DNA from: Euborellia annulipes
Lineage: Eukaryota > Arthropoda > Insecta > Dermaptera > Anisolabididae
DNA: 64,000 bases
Assembly (NCBI GenBank): GCA_023213315.1
Contig: JAKCPI010010606.1
Coordinates: 1-64,000, forward strand
Direction of reading: 5' to 3'
Below, piece after piece: positions 32,363 through 43,495 of the stretch. The notes beneath the pieces were generated by a model. That model was given only the letters and a program-made list of their open reading frames with translations, did not search any database and had not been told where the DNA came from. How positions within the stretch are numbered: the first letter of the stretch is position 1; every line of letters begins with the position of its first letter. A program made the translations under genes and the position numbers.

Positions 32363-32945
32363 TTACTTTCTCTTACCTACATATATGAAATATATATAGA
32401 GAGAAAGTATTGGATTCATGTCAAAAATTCGATGTCGAGATTTTGATTGATATACACGTTTTAGGTCCCCTGAATCTAAAAAAGTTGTTTTCGCGACATG
32501 GTCTGTCTGTGTGTCTGGGTTCAATTTAAAGCATGAAGGAATTGAGCTAGAAGGTTGAAATTTTATATTTAAGTTAGTCACCCCTCTGGAGCTTGAAAAT
32601 AAACTTTTAAACAAAATCAGCCATAAAGTACTAGTACTTTATTGATGTACTTTTTCAGTTTTTGTTTGAGTTTTTCAAAATTCGCTCCAACGATTTTGAT
32701 TGAAATTCATAAATCAATTATTTTTTAGATGCTCTTTTAAAATGTATATTCTCATTTTGCCCTTGAAATCTTATGACGACCTTGTACTTCATAGGAAAGA
32801 TAGGGGAAATGGTTGCCATGGTAACAAAATTTAAAAGTTTCCAATGTTTATATATTTTATATATCTTTAATTCAAATGTACCGTACTAAATATGTGTCAA
32901 CAAAAAAAATCTGGTCTGAATGCACAGAACACAACTTTCTCTTAA
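32363..32945 (-). mobile_element. HPR element, most of length
   Basis: End hairpin at 32363-32410, 'gtcgagattttgattg', CTGTCTGTGTGTCTG, palindrome AAAGTACTAGTACTTT at 32625-32640, X-box at 32812-32825, and the first half of the start hairpin ('ctggtctgaatgcacag' ... 'actttctcttaac'). The second hairpin arm is lost. Confidence 0.9.
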
Positions 32946-33664
32946 CAGGCTCTTAACAGGATTTTTATAATAAAGAATATTAAATTTATTTTTTTTTCTA
33001 GAAAGTTTTTTTTTTTTTTTTTAAAGTAAAAGATAAAAAAAAAATAAAATTGTTGAACTATAATTAAAATTTTTTTTGTCTGTCTATATTAAATTAAATT
33101 TATAATGTTTTTGCTGCAAAAGTTTGATAAAGTGTGATGGTCTCTGGTTGATTTTGATCGTGAACTTCCCCCACCCTACTCTTAAATTTTTTTTTTCTAT
33201 CCTCAACGTTACAAGACTACGAAAAACAACACGTCTTTTGCCTTTTCCAAACGACCTGGTGTTTGATCGGGCCTAGCAAAGAAAATGCGTCACTGGCAAA
33301 GCGAAAAGAGCAAAACGCAAAGAACGAGGGGAGGGGAGAGGATGAGAGCGAATGCTTTGATAGCCCTCTGGATTATTTTTTTCCCATTGGTTTATATTTA
33401 AATTTAAAACAACCATATAAAAAAGTAATTTACTTGGCAAATTTTTATCTAATCAACGTTTCATAAAAAAAAGTATATTTCATATATACTGTAGCAATAA
33501 TTTTTTATATAAATTTTGCCAAAAGAAGACAAATAAAAATCATCTATTTGACCTGGATTTCTATCATTTATTGGACCCAATCTGAAAATAAACACACTAC
33601 AGTTTCGCTTGTTATTTAATTTTTAGAGGTATTTATTTAGTTTTAATTTTTTTGCTCTGAGATC
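32946..33664. other. AT-rich stretch, no gene seen
   Basis: A purine-rich patch at 33280-33350 gives a 67-codon frame rich in K and E; no domain recognised. Confidence 0.45.
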
Positions 33665-33838
33665 TTTTTTTGAAATGGTTGCATAAGGTCCGAAGACCTA
33701 TAATGACCTGTAGTCACATGCAGCCAGGAAGAAAATAAAAACAAGAGAAGCATAAAAGAGGAACTCAACTGCGGGAACTGAGAAGATGCCTGTTGAGATT
33801 AGACTTGAAAGTCTGAAGATTGTAGTTTTTGGGGAAAT
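33665..33838 (-). pseudogene. LINE (Jockey/CR1-like) 3' end, 5'-truncated
   Basis: On the minus strand the frame reads ...NLQTFKSNLNRHLLSSRS followed by a stop, then the 3' UTR ('tttattttcttcctggctgc', 'tcattataggtcttc', 'ttatgcaaccat') and a short A-run. This is the same LINE as 48981-49219 and 46717-46797. 5' truncation is typical of LINE insertion. Confidence 0.85.
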
Positions 33839-34636
33839 TATTTATAAGTTTAAAAAAAAAAAAATATTCTTAATCAATTTAAAAAAAAATTTTAATCAAT
33901 TAACACGTATAGGATAAAATATCAAAACATTTGAAATCTAAATAGCAGATTCGCTTTTGTCACCTTTGCTCATTTCCAGCTACCATAACAGACCGACATT
34001 GAAATAACTCGCATAAGAGAATAGCAATAAAAAATATTGACCCAAACACTGAATTTAATATCCATCCATACATAAAGTCAACTAAATTAAAGTCGCAGTT
34101 AAAAGCTAAATAAATATTTATTTGTTGTACACTATCATCTACATGTATTTGCTCTATGTTCATTCGGGTGTAGAAAATTTGATTAAAAAAAAAAAAAAAG
34201 AATAAAAAATCATATTTATAGATTTAATCTATGAATGCAATGATAATGCCATTGTGACTTATAAACAGAGCTATTTTAGATCCAAATGACCATTTCAGAG
34301 TATTTCCAATTAGTAGCGATTCTGCTCTTGTTTGAAAGCATGTGAGAAGTCATTTTTAGAAAGGTTCTTCAAAATGACTTCTTTTTTTTGTAACTGAACT
34401 GATTTCTTTAATGATAGGATAAAAAAAATCAGATCAGTCCAAGTTTGGATCTGAAATTGGCGGATCTCGTTTAGCCACTTGATATGTTAGCTTTTTTTGA
34501 TATATGATAAGTAAAGACATTATTTAGGGCTTCACCTGATAATTACGTGAATGGTGACCACGAGTTAGCCGAGTTAAGACTGGCCTTACTATCTGTTCTG
34601 TTTATTCAGGACCTGGGTCGTATGCTAGAACAAAAT
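33839..34636. other. AT-rich stretch, no gene seen
   Basis: The minus frame at 33960-34163 and others are unsupported. No element recognised. Confidence 0.45.
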
Positions 34637-34772
34637 TCTGGTGTTTCTTGAGCCACCATATTTTTTTCTGTCGACATATAGATAGTTTCCCATACCTCTT
34701 TGGTTACAAACTACCACTTCATAGATGGCGCTGAGCTACGAATGCTTCCATTGGAAATAAGAGAAAGTAAAA
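34637..34772 (+). mobile_element. Decayed HPR fragment
   Basis: 'ctggtgtttcttgagccacc', 'gtcgacatatagatagtttc' and, later, 'aagagaaagtaaaaatctg' recall the HPR start and end with the body largely deleted. Confidence 0.45.
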
Positions 34773-34935
34773 ATCTGAAATACTACATCACTCAAGTGTA
34801 TCTATTAATACTTCAAACACGTTTTAGGACAAATATTATTATTATTATTATTATTTTTTTAATTTCTACATCTCTCAACAGAGATAAACTCCAATTACAG
34901 AGAGACGGAGGAGACATTGGCAATGTTTGAAAATT

Positions 34936-35020
34936 TTCATGGCAAGTGGGATTTGAACCCGAGTTGGGTGGGCAAGATTCGTAATCCGCAGCTTATTCGA
35001 TTAGCCATGAGCCAATATAC
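34936..35020 (-). mobile_element. tRNA-like SINE or tRNA relic
   Basis: On the minus strand 'attggctcatggctaatcg' resembles an A box and 'ctcgggttcaaatccca' is a strong B box, separated by about 30 bp. The overall tRNA cloverleaf is incomplete. It may be the head of a third SINE family. An (ATT)n microsatellite lies nearby at 34838-34853. Confidence 0.6.
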
Positions 35021-35077
35021 TTTTTAAAGAACATCCATAACATTAATTTAATCGTCCTAGCCTACTTACTTTTTTCT

Positions 35078-35570
35078 ACTTCATCTAAAAACTAGTTGAT
35101 TTATGAATTTTAATCAAAATCGATACAGAGAATTTTGAGAAATTCGAAAAAAAAAAACTAAAAAGTACAGTAAAGTGTACTTCAAACAATTTTCTCGAAA
35201 AAACTTACTGATATACATTTTAAAGAGCATCTAAAAAAATCTAAATTTTAATAAAATCTTTAGACCAAATTTTGAGAAATTCGAAAAAAATTGAAAAAGT
35301 ACTCCTTTTTGGTTGATTTGCTCAAAATCTTATTTTATCTGTCTGGGAGGGTACCTAACTTAAATATAAAATTTCAACCTCGTAGTTCATTTCCTTCATA
35401 CTTTAACCATCACACACAACAGACAGACCATGTTGGGTAAAACATTTTTTTTGGATTCAGGGGACCTCAAAACTTCTATATCCTTCAAAATCACGACATC
35501 GATTTTTGACCTGAATCCAAAACTTTCTCTCTATATACCTATATATAACATATATAGGTAAGAGTAAGTA
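35078..35570 (+). mobile_element. HPR element, 5'-truncated, duplicated subfamily
   Basis: The body segment 'tttaatcaaaatcg...gagaattttgagaaa' is present twice (from about 35100 and about 35238) with a junction like that of the 19715-20200 copy. It continues to CAGACAGACCATG, 'ggattcaggggacctcaaaa' and a complete end hairpin (35520-35570). X-box and start hairpin absent. Confidence 0.88.
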
Positions 35571-36209
35571 ATATAGTATTCTCTTTATTTCGCATGTTTT
35601 TCATTGTAATTTGGAGAATTTCGTACATTATTTCTTAATTCAATAATTTATTATATTTCCCTTTACTTCAGAATTCCAATTAATATTTAATAATATAAAT
35701 AGAGTGCAATTACTTTAACTGACGTAATCAAAACGCATCGGGCGAATCGGAATTTTTGCTTCCCGCAGTAGACTTATTGCCTACGTCCGGCTCGTTTATC
35801 ACGGATAGTTGAACGTATTTTTATGAAAAAATAAATAACAAGGATTTCCCTTTTCGAGACTAGAAATGTTTTCAAGGTGTCGCATATCTTTATTTATTTT
35901 AATTATTAAACAATTGTTTGTTTAATTTGTGAATATCTTTAATTATACACTATCACAAGATTTCATATTTATCACCCCTCATGTTTTAATAAATAATACT
36001 AATGGCCTCCTCATTGCTACTTGGTGGTTGAGGAAGAATTACTTATAGTAGGATTGATTATCATTTTTTTCAGAATTTTATTATTATTATTTTTTAAAGA
36101 TATCATTGAAAATTTTAATGATATATAATTTTTACAACTAGGGTTTAAACCTTCTCGTTGCTATATCTCCAAATCCGCAAATCTTAAAACATGATTTTAA
36201 CTTGAAAAC
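35571..36209. other. AT-rich stretch, no gene seen
   Basis: A slightly GC-richer patch ('aaaacgcatcgggcgaatcgg') lies near 35730; no feature recognised. Confidence 0.45.
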
Positions 36210-36214
36210 CAGGG

Positions 36215-36718
36215 CAGGTCAATAAGTCCGTGTGTTTTTGAATTTCCCGCCTCTTAACTGAAATGGCAACAGTGCTCCTGTCAGCAGGCAACTATCAGCT
36301 GACTCCTGTTGAAATTTGAACCAGCTGGGTCTTTTAGTTTTTGTTTGACATCCATTAATTATATAGCAGACTAACTCGTGATTTGGGAAGAAAATGGAAA
36401 AAAGTGAATTTTTAGTTTCCATGGCAAAAATCCATGAATTGGGATACGAATTGCTTCCTCATCCGCCCTCTTCTCCGGATCTAGCCCTGAGTGACTATTT
36501 CTTGTTTCCAAACCTGAAAAAATGGCTCGGCGGAAAGAGATTTGTCTCCAACGATGATTTTGATGCCCTCGACAAATCTTATTTTTTGGAAGGGATAAAA
36601 ATTTGTAGAAAAGTTGGACAAAGTGTATAGAGCTCAAAGGAGACTTCTTTGAAAAATAAAATAATTTCTTATCCAAAAACCTGTGTTTCATTCAAAAATT
36701 CACGGACTTATTGACCTG
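36215..36718 (+). mobile_element. Internally deleted mariner element
   Basis: Inverted ends CAGGTCAATAAGTCCGTG (36215-36232) and CACGGACTTATTGACCTG (36701-36718) are perfect 18-mers. Total length is about 0.5 kb, against about 1.3 kb for intact mariners. It retains a 5' untranslated region and a short fused frame (36394-36630). A TA target duplication is not evident on the left, so the exact ends may lie a few bases outside. Confidence 0.9.
36394..36630 (+). pseudogene. Mariner transposase remnant, N-terminus fused to C-terminus
   Basis: This 78-codon frame begins with MEKSEFLV, which resembles the N-terminus of many mariner transposases. It passes directly into HELGYELLPHPPSSPDLALS and DYFLFPNLKKWLGGKRF, the conserved C-terminal catalytic region of the DD34D family. 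The D of SPDL is the third catalytic aspartate. The helix-turn-helix DNA-binding region and the first two aspartates are missing, so the product cannot be an active transposase. Intact mariner transposases have about 345 residues. The deletion (roughly 250 or more codons) kept the reading frame. A further small deletion is likely near SNDDFDALDKSYF, where the normal loop is shorter. The start codon is that of the family; the stop is TAG at 36628-36630. Confidence 0.92.
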
Positions 36719-37170
36719 ACCACGTAGAAAATTGAAACTACTGGTTTATTACTTTTTTTTTGTCTATTCTATTTTGTGGTGCTATTTGCTTGGTAGGCCC
36801 TTATATATTCAAATTAATTGGTAGCCAACATAATTTGAATAAATTTTTGTCGCTCAGGACGGGAATAATAAATATTTAATCTTGGCTGGCAATCTCTGCT
36901 TCAGGAAATCCCTTAGGTATTAACAAATTTACAATCACAACAGGTCTATTAATTAAGTTTTCTATTCTCCCCAATGAATAATCAATTTTAATAGTGTCAG
37001 TGAATATACAAATATTTGATGCCAAATTTATTTTATTTGATGAATGCCCTCAGAGTGATGTATATTCAATACCTTGTCTTTCCAGATGATCTTGAAGATG
37101 ACCGAAAAGTCAGCCTGGAGGAGATTAATATAAAAAGATTATATTTCACTGAAAATCCTTGAATTTTCCT
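36719..37170. other. AT-rich spacer, nothing certain
   Basis: 'cttgaagatgaccgaaaag' near 37090 vaguely resembles the hammerhead-like CTGAAGA...CGAAAC pattern, but the spacing is too short. No gene seen. Confidence 0.4.
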
Positions 37171-37772
37171 GTAATATATAGAAAGTATTGCAAACATGTC
37201 GATGTAGAAATTTTGATGGAAATACATGTTTTGAGATCTCCTGAGACCAAAAAAGTGGGTCGCGTGGGTCTGCCTCTGTCTGTGTTGATTTAAAGCATGA
37301 AGGAGCTACGATTTCGAAATTTTATATCCAAGTTAAGCACCCCCCTAGAGACGTGAAAATAAGCTTTTGAACAAAATCGGCCTAAAAGTACTAGTACTTT
37401 ACTGATGTACTTTTTCAATTTTTTTTTCGATTTTCTCAAAATTCGCTCTCACTATTTTGAATAAAAAAAAAAAATTCAAATATCAATTATTTTTTAAAAA
37501 GCTCTCTAAAATGTATATTTTCAAAATTGGCACCACACTTTGCTTTTGTACTTCATAAGAAAGATAGGAGAAATGGTTGCCATGGTAACAAAATATAAAA
37601 TAATTAATCTAATTAACCAATATAAAATATAAATATTTTTACAATTTTCTAATATATCGGCGAAATTTATATGTGGACACAAAACATCTGGTGTTACTAG
37701 TCGCACAGAACACAACTTTCAATTAGAAAAATTAAGAGAAAGTTGTGTGCTGTTCGACTAGTCACACCATAT
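37171..37772 (-). mobile_element. HPR element, most of length
   Basis: The end hairpin is truncated (only 'atatatagaaagtattg'). The palindrome AAAGTACTAGTACTTT is at 37385-37400 and the X-box at 37576-37589. The start hairpin is intact, with arms around 37685-37770 ending in GTCACACCA. An insertion of about 40 bp ('attaatctaattaaccaa') follows the X-box. Confidence 0.9.
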
Positions 37773-38351
37773 TTTTTATACTTAGGCTATATTATATTTC
37801 TTTTGGAATTAAAATCAGCCTTGAACATTGTTTCTACTTGCCGTTGTCTTTTATAAATCGAACATCCGTTGTTCCAGATTGTTTACCAGTTATCACATAA
37901 CCCTCTTAATGGATTTTGTTCCTGAAGGCGAAGTCTTCTCCCCCATTTGCGAAAACCTCCCTTTCCCCAATCGTTATACAAGGCTTTCTTTACGGATCGC
38001 ACTGACATTTAATCTTCTCTTGGTCTTTTTTTTTTCTCTCAATATTTGAGAAGAACATTTTGGCATACTAAAGAGCAGCCACCTGCTCGTTTGATAAGCT
38101 CTATAATTGGCGACAGTCTCCCTGGACCCACATGTTGAGTCGGAACATCCTAGAATAAAATTCAAAAGGTGTCTTCAACCAATTAGTTATAGTAATGTCT
38201 GCAGGATGAAAAATTTCCTGATTACTTTAGCAAATATCAGGGGAGAGAGATAGAGAGAGAAACAAAATCCATTTTATCATGGGGTAATATATTCCAATTA
38301 TTGATGATACCAGAATAAAATCCATTTATCTATTATTCGCTTCCTTATTAT
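37773..38351. other. No gene recognised
   Basis: Frames at 37828-38049 (+) and 37974-38165 (-) overlap in a mixed-composition patch. Neither has a recognisable domain, and the T-run near 38027 truncates homology-style reading. Confidence 0.4.
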
Positions 38352-38818
38352 TATTTTCTCTTACATATATTTTAATATATATAGAGAGAAAGTATTGGTT
38401 TCATGTCAAAAATTCGAGTCGAAATTTTGATGGATATAGGGCTACACTTTTTTAGGTCCCCAGAATCCAAAATAGTGGTTTTCTCTACATGGTCTGTTTT
38501 TTTAAGTAAGGCACACTTCTGTGGCTTGAAAATAAGATTTTGAACAAAATCAGCCAAAAAGTACTAGTACTTTACGGATGTACTTTTTCAGTTTTTTTCG
38601 ATTTTCTCAAAATTCTCTTTAACGATTTTGATTAAAATTCAAAAATCAATTATTTTTTTAGATGCTCTTTAAAATGTATATTCTCATTTTGCTCTCAAAA
38701 TTGTTTGAAGGCCATTTTACTCTTGTAAGATAGGAGAAATGGTTGCCATGGTAACAAAATATAAATATTTTCCCATGTTTATAAATTTTACATCTTGAAT
38801 TCTAAAATACCGGAGGAA
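38352..38818 (-). mobile_element. HPR element lacking the start hairpin
   Basis: End hairpin at 38352-38390, a deletion across the GACA tract, palindrome AAAGTACTAGTACTTT at 38558-38573, X-box at 38742-38755, then 'catcttgaattctaaaatac' and loss of similarity. Confidence 0.9.
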
Positions 38819-39389
38819 ATGAGAAGGAAAATGATAAACAAATTTTTTAAATTATAAAAACTGTAATTTTTTATACTCATCAAAGTTAAATTAATATTAT
38901 TATTTTTTATTTTGTTTTAGGTAAGAGCAGAGCCCTCAATTTTACTACTAAGATCACATCTAAAACAGACTTTAACTAGGTATTTATTTATATTTTATCC
39001 TTTTTTCTACATTAAAAAAAAATCATTTTTGACCAACATTTTTTTTGCTCTAAAAATTTTAAAATATAATTTTAGAGCATTTTGAGTTAAGAAATTTAAT
39101 ACTTTTTTTTTTTGCACAAAAGACTCCATATGCCGTATATTTAAATATTTGTTTATCGTGACTAATCGGTAGCAGGTATTTTAAAATAAAATAATCGTTA
39201 GATATTTTACATATTGACTCCGCATATTCAAACAGCTTCTTTTTTAATTTCTAAATCATTTATTTTCAACCTGTTTTGAGTAGGAATTTTTCGACCTTGA
39301 AATATCCTTATTTAGATAATTGTGATACAAAATAAAATCGTAAAATTCTTAATTCAAAAAGTACTGCAATTAATTAATTAAATTATGGT
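38819..39389. other. AT-rich stretch, no gene seen
   Basis: Nothing recognisable. Confidence 0.5.
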
Positions 39390-39858
39390 AAGGAAGAGAT
39401 TTGCAGCCAAATGAAAAGAGCCTCTATTATTAAATAAACTGTTTATTCAGGACGTTTCGGCATAGATTTTCTCTGCCATCATCAACCACGCAAGAGTAAA
39501 TAAGTCTTAGACAGACATATATCATATTATAACTATAGAGTTGTCATTGTGTAGGAAATACAATATTTTTGGTCAAGCAAAATTATTGTTTCAAGGCATT
39601 GGGCTCAACATTCTCATAACCAATACTTGGAGGTATTTGCGTTATTAAATATTCATAGACCAAATACATTGTTAACAATCCATTGTATTACCTACACAAG
39701 ACAACTCCATTGCTATAATATGATTTACGTCTGTTTAAAACTTATGTACTCTTTCATGGCTAATGATGGCACAGTAAATCCATGCCGAAACGTCCTCACT
39801 AAAGAGTTTATTTAACAATAGAGGTTCTTTTCATTAGGCTGTGAACCTCTTCCTTACA
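39390..39858. mobile_element. Large palindromic element with two hammerhead-like arms
   Basis: The arms are inverted from the outer 'aaggaagagatttgcagcc' (39390) to 'gaacctcttcctt' (39858). Pairing continues inward to 'ctatagagttgtc' / 'gacaactccattgc'. The minus-strand motif (39451-39485) has TTGATGA, stem GGCA...TGCC with an inner AGA/TCT, GAAAC and GTC. The plus motif (39760-39794) has CTAATGA, GGCA...TGCC, GAAAC and GTC. Each lacks one essential core base. Confidence 0.75.
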
Positions 39859-40090
39859 TTCAACTTATAAACAGCCACATAATATTTACAACTTTTTATA
39901 TTAATCTTAGTCGAAGTTTTTTTTTTTTTAATTTCATCCTTCTAGTTCTTGTTTATATTTTGAGTACAAAAGCACATTTATTTATTTTTGAATTCTCAAA
40001 AGTCTATTTATTTATTTTCATTATCTTAAAAGATATGCAACCAATATCCTTTTTTTTTAAGAAGAAATTATTTTAGAATATTCACATTTT

Positions 40091-40733
40091 TAAAGGTTAT
40101 GGAGAAAATAGACAAGCGGTTGTTTTCCATATTAAAATAATTTATTTGGCAAATATTTCGGATTGCCTACTCAATCCCTCCTCAGTGCATCAAATTATAC
40201 ATATGTGGAGCGTGTTACAACTGGTAAAAATTTCCTATGAGAAGCCATTCTTAAAATTAGAGACGTTTTTATCGTGCAAGCCACTGGGGGAAAAATTACA
40301 TCTCTAAATATATGATATATTATGTTACAATGCCTTTTTGCAAAAAATAATTTTTCACAGTGACCCGCTTGGGGAGCGCAAGTTCTATTACTGGTATTAC
40401 TAGGAAAAGGCAAGCGCAAGTTCTATTACTGGTAATAGAACTTGGGCTCGCCAAGCGGGTCACTGTGAAAAATTATTTTTTGCAAAAAGGCATTGTAACA
40501 TAATATATCATATATTTACAGATGTAATTTTTCCCCCAGTGGCTTGCACGATAAAAACGTCATCTCTAATTTTAAGAATGACTTCAGAAAGGAAATTTTT
40601 ACCATTTGTAACACGCTCCAGATATGTATAATTTGATGCACTGAGGATGGCAATCAGAAATATTTGCCAAATAAATTATTTTAATGTGGAAAACAACCGC
40701 TTGTCTATTTTCTCCATAACCTTTACGATTTGT
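40091..40733. mobile_element. 640-bp near-perfect palindromic element
   Basis: 'aaggttatggagaaaatag' / 'ctattttctccataacctt' mark the outer ends. Arms of about 300 bp pair almost continuously to the centre, where 'caagttctattactggta' occurs as direct and inverted copies (about 40379-40442). Minus and plus arms carry CTGAGGA ... CAATCCGAAAT and CTGAGGATGGCAATCAGAAAT, a related but decayed hammerhead-like pattern. Confidence 0.85.
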
Positions 40734-41460
40734 CCCAGCATACTTAATTTCTACTATTCACCTTTTTTTTTTAAAGCAAAATTATCTTTTTTAATTATTT
40801 ATGACTAGTATTTTCCGATTTTCTAAGATACATTTTTAAACTGTCAAACTAATTATATTTAAATATTATAGCTTACATTAAACATCCTTTTATGTAATAT
40901 ATTTTTGAGATAAAAAAAAAACTTGATTGATTTAAAAAAAATAAAAATATTAATAATTTAAATGAAGTAGAGAAGAAAGTGACCATTTTTTCCTTCAACA
41001 ATCTAATTATTACTATACGTATATACAAAAATCCTCTCTATATACTGTATATATAGACTAAAAAGAAAGCGATATTTTTATAAAATAAAAATTTCATTTT
41101 AAAATATAAAAACCATAAAGATAGAATGCATACTCTATGTACGTAATTGTAATGGTGGCTTTTTGGAGTCCCCATCAAAAGCCGATGTGTAAATCTACCA
41201 CACAAGAGCTTCAAAAGAGGCTATAATGAATATTCATCTTTCAAATGCTATTTTGACACAAAATAATGTAAACAACGATCTCGCCATCATCATCTAATAC
41301 ATTATCAAAATCAATTTTAGGGAAATAAAAAAAAAATAAAAAACACTAATATTATATGAGTGAATTTCAAATTAAGTTATCAAAGTGCATTAACTTGAAT
41401 TTGCCTGGATACAACCAGAAAAATTCAAATTAGAGACAGTATAATATTATTAATATTTAC
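40734..41460. other. AT-rich stretch, no gene seen
   Basis: No element recognised; poly-A and poly-T runs only. Confidence 0.5.
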
Positions 41461-42240
41461 AAGTACGGTTTTAATATAACCATATCGGCCCGGAAGAACT
41501 TCATCGCCCAGAACAGGATCATTAGGTGTATCGCTGGCATTGGACCCCGAGAAACCTGAAGAGATGCGTTTAAGAAACTGCAGGTGCTTTTGGTCTTGGC
41601 TCTATATATTTTTGAGACCTGTACAGGAATATATCAAAAGAAGATATTCTCCGTCCCAGGAACGAGCCTCCTCCAGTTTAATACACGACACAAAGAAGAT
41701 CTGAGGTGTCCTAGGCCTAGAATACGGGTCGGCGAGAGGTCGGCTTGTGGAGCTGGGCCTAAGTTATTTAATGCTCTCCCAGTCCATGTCAAGAGGTCGC
41801 AGAGTGTCACCATCTTCAAAAAAATAATTAAAACCCACCTTTTGTCCAAATCACCCTACAGCATTGATGAATATTACAAACCCAACCGGCCTCTGGCCGT
41901 AGCCATCTACCGGCACTCCGTGAAGTTACATTATTTCCTATTTCTAACTCCTCCTCCTGATTTCATTTCTAGCTAGTGAACTAATCCTTATTTTTGGTTC
42001 CACCCGGTTCCTTTTTTATCTAATCTCTTCTATGCTATGGAGGATGTCCTAGTTTGAGGAGGAACTCCCTCAGCACCGACGTGTAGCCTACTCCTTTCGA
42101 AGAATGCATCACTGAGAGGGAACCTTCTTTATGTCCCTTCCACAGTACGGAATGTCACAGCAATTTCCTCTCCTCGTAGAGTTGCCTGGGGGCTATTGTG
42201 GTGAGATCCAATATTCCAATCCAGTGCCTGCTTGAGGATT
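41461..42240 (+). pseudogene. LINE reverse-transcriptase ORF C-terminal region and 3' UTR (Jockey/CR1-like)
   Basis: From about 41488 the frame reads ARKNFIAQNRIIRCIAGIG, then PRET, an in-frame TGA (41557-41559), RDAFKKL and, downstream, LYIFETC, QFNTRHK, GPKLFNALPVHVK and FKKIIKTHLL. This order is typical of the region following the reverse-transcriptase domain in Jockey/CR1-type LINE proteins. The palm and fingers catalytic motifs (including YADD) are not present, so this is a 5'-truncated insertion. The open part ends at a TAG near 41974. The GC-balanced 3' flank to about 42240 is probably the 3' UTR. It belongs to a different LINE from the NLQxFKSNLNRHLL fragments elsewhere in the window. 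The single TGA argues for a dead copy. Confidence 0.85.
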
Positions 42241-42264
42241 TATAAATATTTTTATTAAATGAAG

Positions 42265-42345
42265 AAATCCAGCATGCCCAGGATTTGAACAGGGATTTTC
42301 TTTGTAGAGGCTGACACCCTAGCCCGCTACGCTAGCGAGCCCCTT
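42265..42345 (-). mobile_element. tRNA-like SINE head or tRNA relic
   Basis: On the minus strand 'gctcgctagcgtagcgggct' resembles an A box and 'cctgttcaaatcctggg' is a B box about 30 bp downstream. 'ggggctcg' at the 5' end and 'gggcatgc' at the 3' end pair poorly, so a functional tRNA is unlikely. Confidence 0.6.
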
Positions 42346-42933
42346 TTAATAATTTATAATAATGACATACTTCTATACATTGTAAAATGTCGAGAGAAGA
42401 TAAATAAATAAAATCACATCATGGGAGTATGTATGATGACCACGAATTACCCCAGCTACGACAAGCATTTCTGTCCCCAACCTTCCTTCACCATAAACAA
42501 ATATCATACTTTTTTCTTTCCCTTTAAAATGCGGTCTCCAAAATACAGGATTATTGCTAAGAAAGAAGTTTTTCTTTTGATAAAACTCGATTATTAGTTT
42601 TGAATTTCTAATATTTTGTTTTTCTTTTCATACAGCTGAGCGTGTTTGGTTGTCTATCCTCCAGGGTCATAGATTCTTTCTTGAAAATCTTGAAAATATA
42701 TATAAACTTCCTCTTGTGGAAATTATTAATTAAATGAACGAATTTCTAAATACCTTCATTTTTTATCAATCGTGAGTTAGCAATATTTATTACTATCAGA
42801 CTACTCACTTGGACTCCCATATTTCTGAGAGTATATAAATATAAAGTTTAAATTTTTCAAAGAAACTGTAATCTATTCTGTCTATTCTTCTCTAAAAAAA
42901 TTTTCAAATAGTCTGATTTCACATTTTTTTAAG
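42346..42933. other. AT-rich stretch, no gene seen
   Basis: 'tgatgaccacgaattacc' near 42434 echoes 'tggtgaccacgagttagcc' near 34551, suggesting a low-copy dispersed repeat of unknown kind. Confidence 0.4.
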
Positions 42934-43020
42934 GCGGTGGCCTAGTGCAAAGGGTAGCACACTGAAAAGGCCTGAGATTCTGGGTTCCATTTCCGAGAGT
43001 TATGGGGCGTTTGGCTTATC
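42934..43020 (+). mobile_element. tRNA-like SINE head or tRNA relic
   Basis: 'ggtggcctagtgcaaagggt' with 'agcac' gives an A-box-like D arm. 'ttctgggttccatttccgag' gives a B box with one or two changes. An acceptor-like 'aaggcggt' start has no convincing 3' partner. Confidence 0.6.
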
Positions 43021-43495
43021 AACAAAAACTCTCTGATAAAAATTATTGTTTTTAGCATTCAAAAATTCCACTGAGAACTAACTTCTTGCACAAAAAGTTA
43101 CAACATTTAAATAAGTAAAAAATAAAGTAAAATAAATTTTATTTACTGAACTTACAAATTTTAAAATGCAAAATCAACTTTAGCTTTTATCTAAACTAAT
43201 CTTTGTTTAGAAATTCCTTCGGTTCTAACTTTCAATAAACTAATTCATTTAACTTTATTCAAAAGATTATTGAGGTAGAGTATGGACGTGCTTTAGCTTA
43301 TAGTTAGCTCAAATCTCTATTTCCCTCTCCACTTCACCTTTAGTCTAACTAATTTACTAACTGGCTTATTGGACCCAAGTTCAACGGTACAGTTATATGT
43401 ATCAATCAATGTTTTCTTTAATTCCTATTTTAAATTTTTTTAATCACTAAAATCCTGGACTTTTCTATCAATATATCAACTTTTTTACTTTCTCT
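43021..43495. other. AT-rich stretch, no gene seen
   Basis: Nothing recognised. Confidence 0.5.

Noticed and set aside
36371..36691. 106-codon minus-strand frame over the mariner element
   Set aside because: It is the antisense shadow of the transposase remnant and its untranslated regions.
37070..37120. Additional hammerhead motif ('cttgaagatgaccgaaaagtc')
   Set aside because: Only a few bases separate the two core motifs, so stem II cannot form.
41634..41849. 71-codon minus-strand frame in the LINE end
   Set aside because: Antisense shadow of the LINE protein frame.
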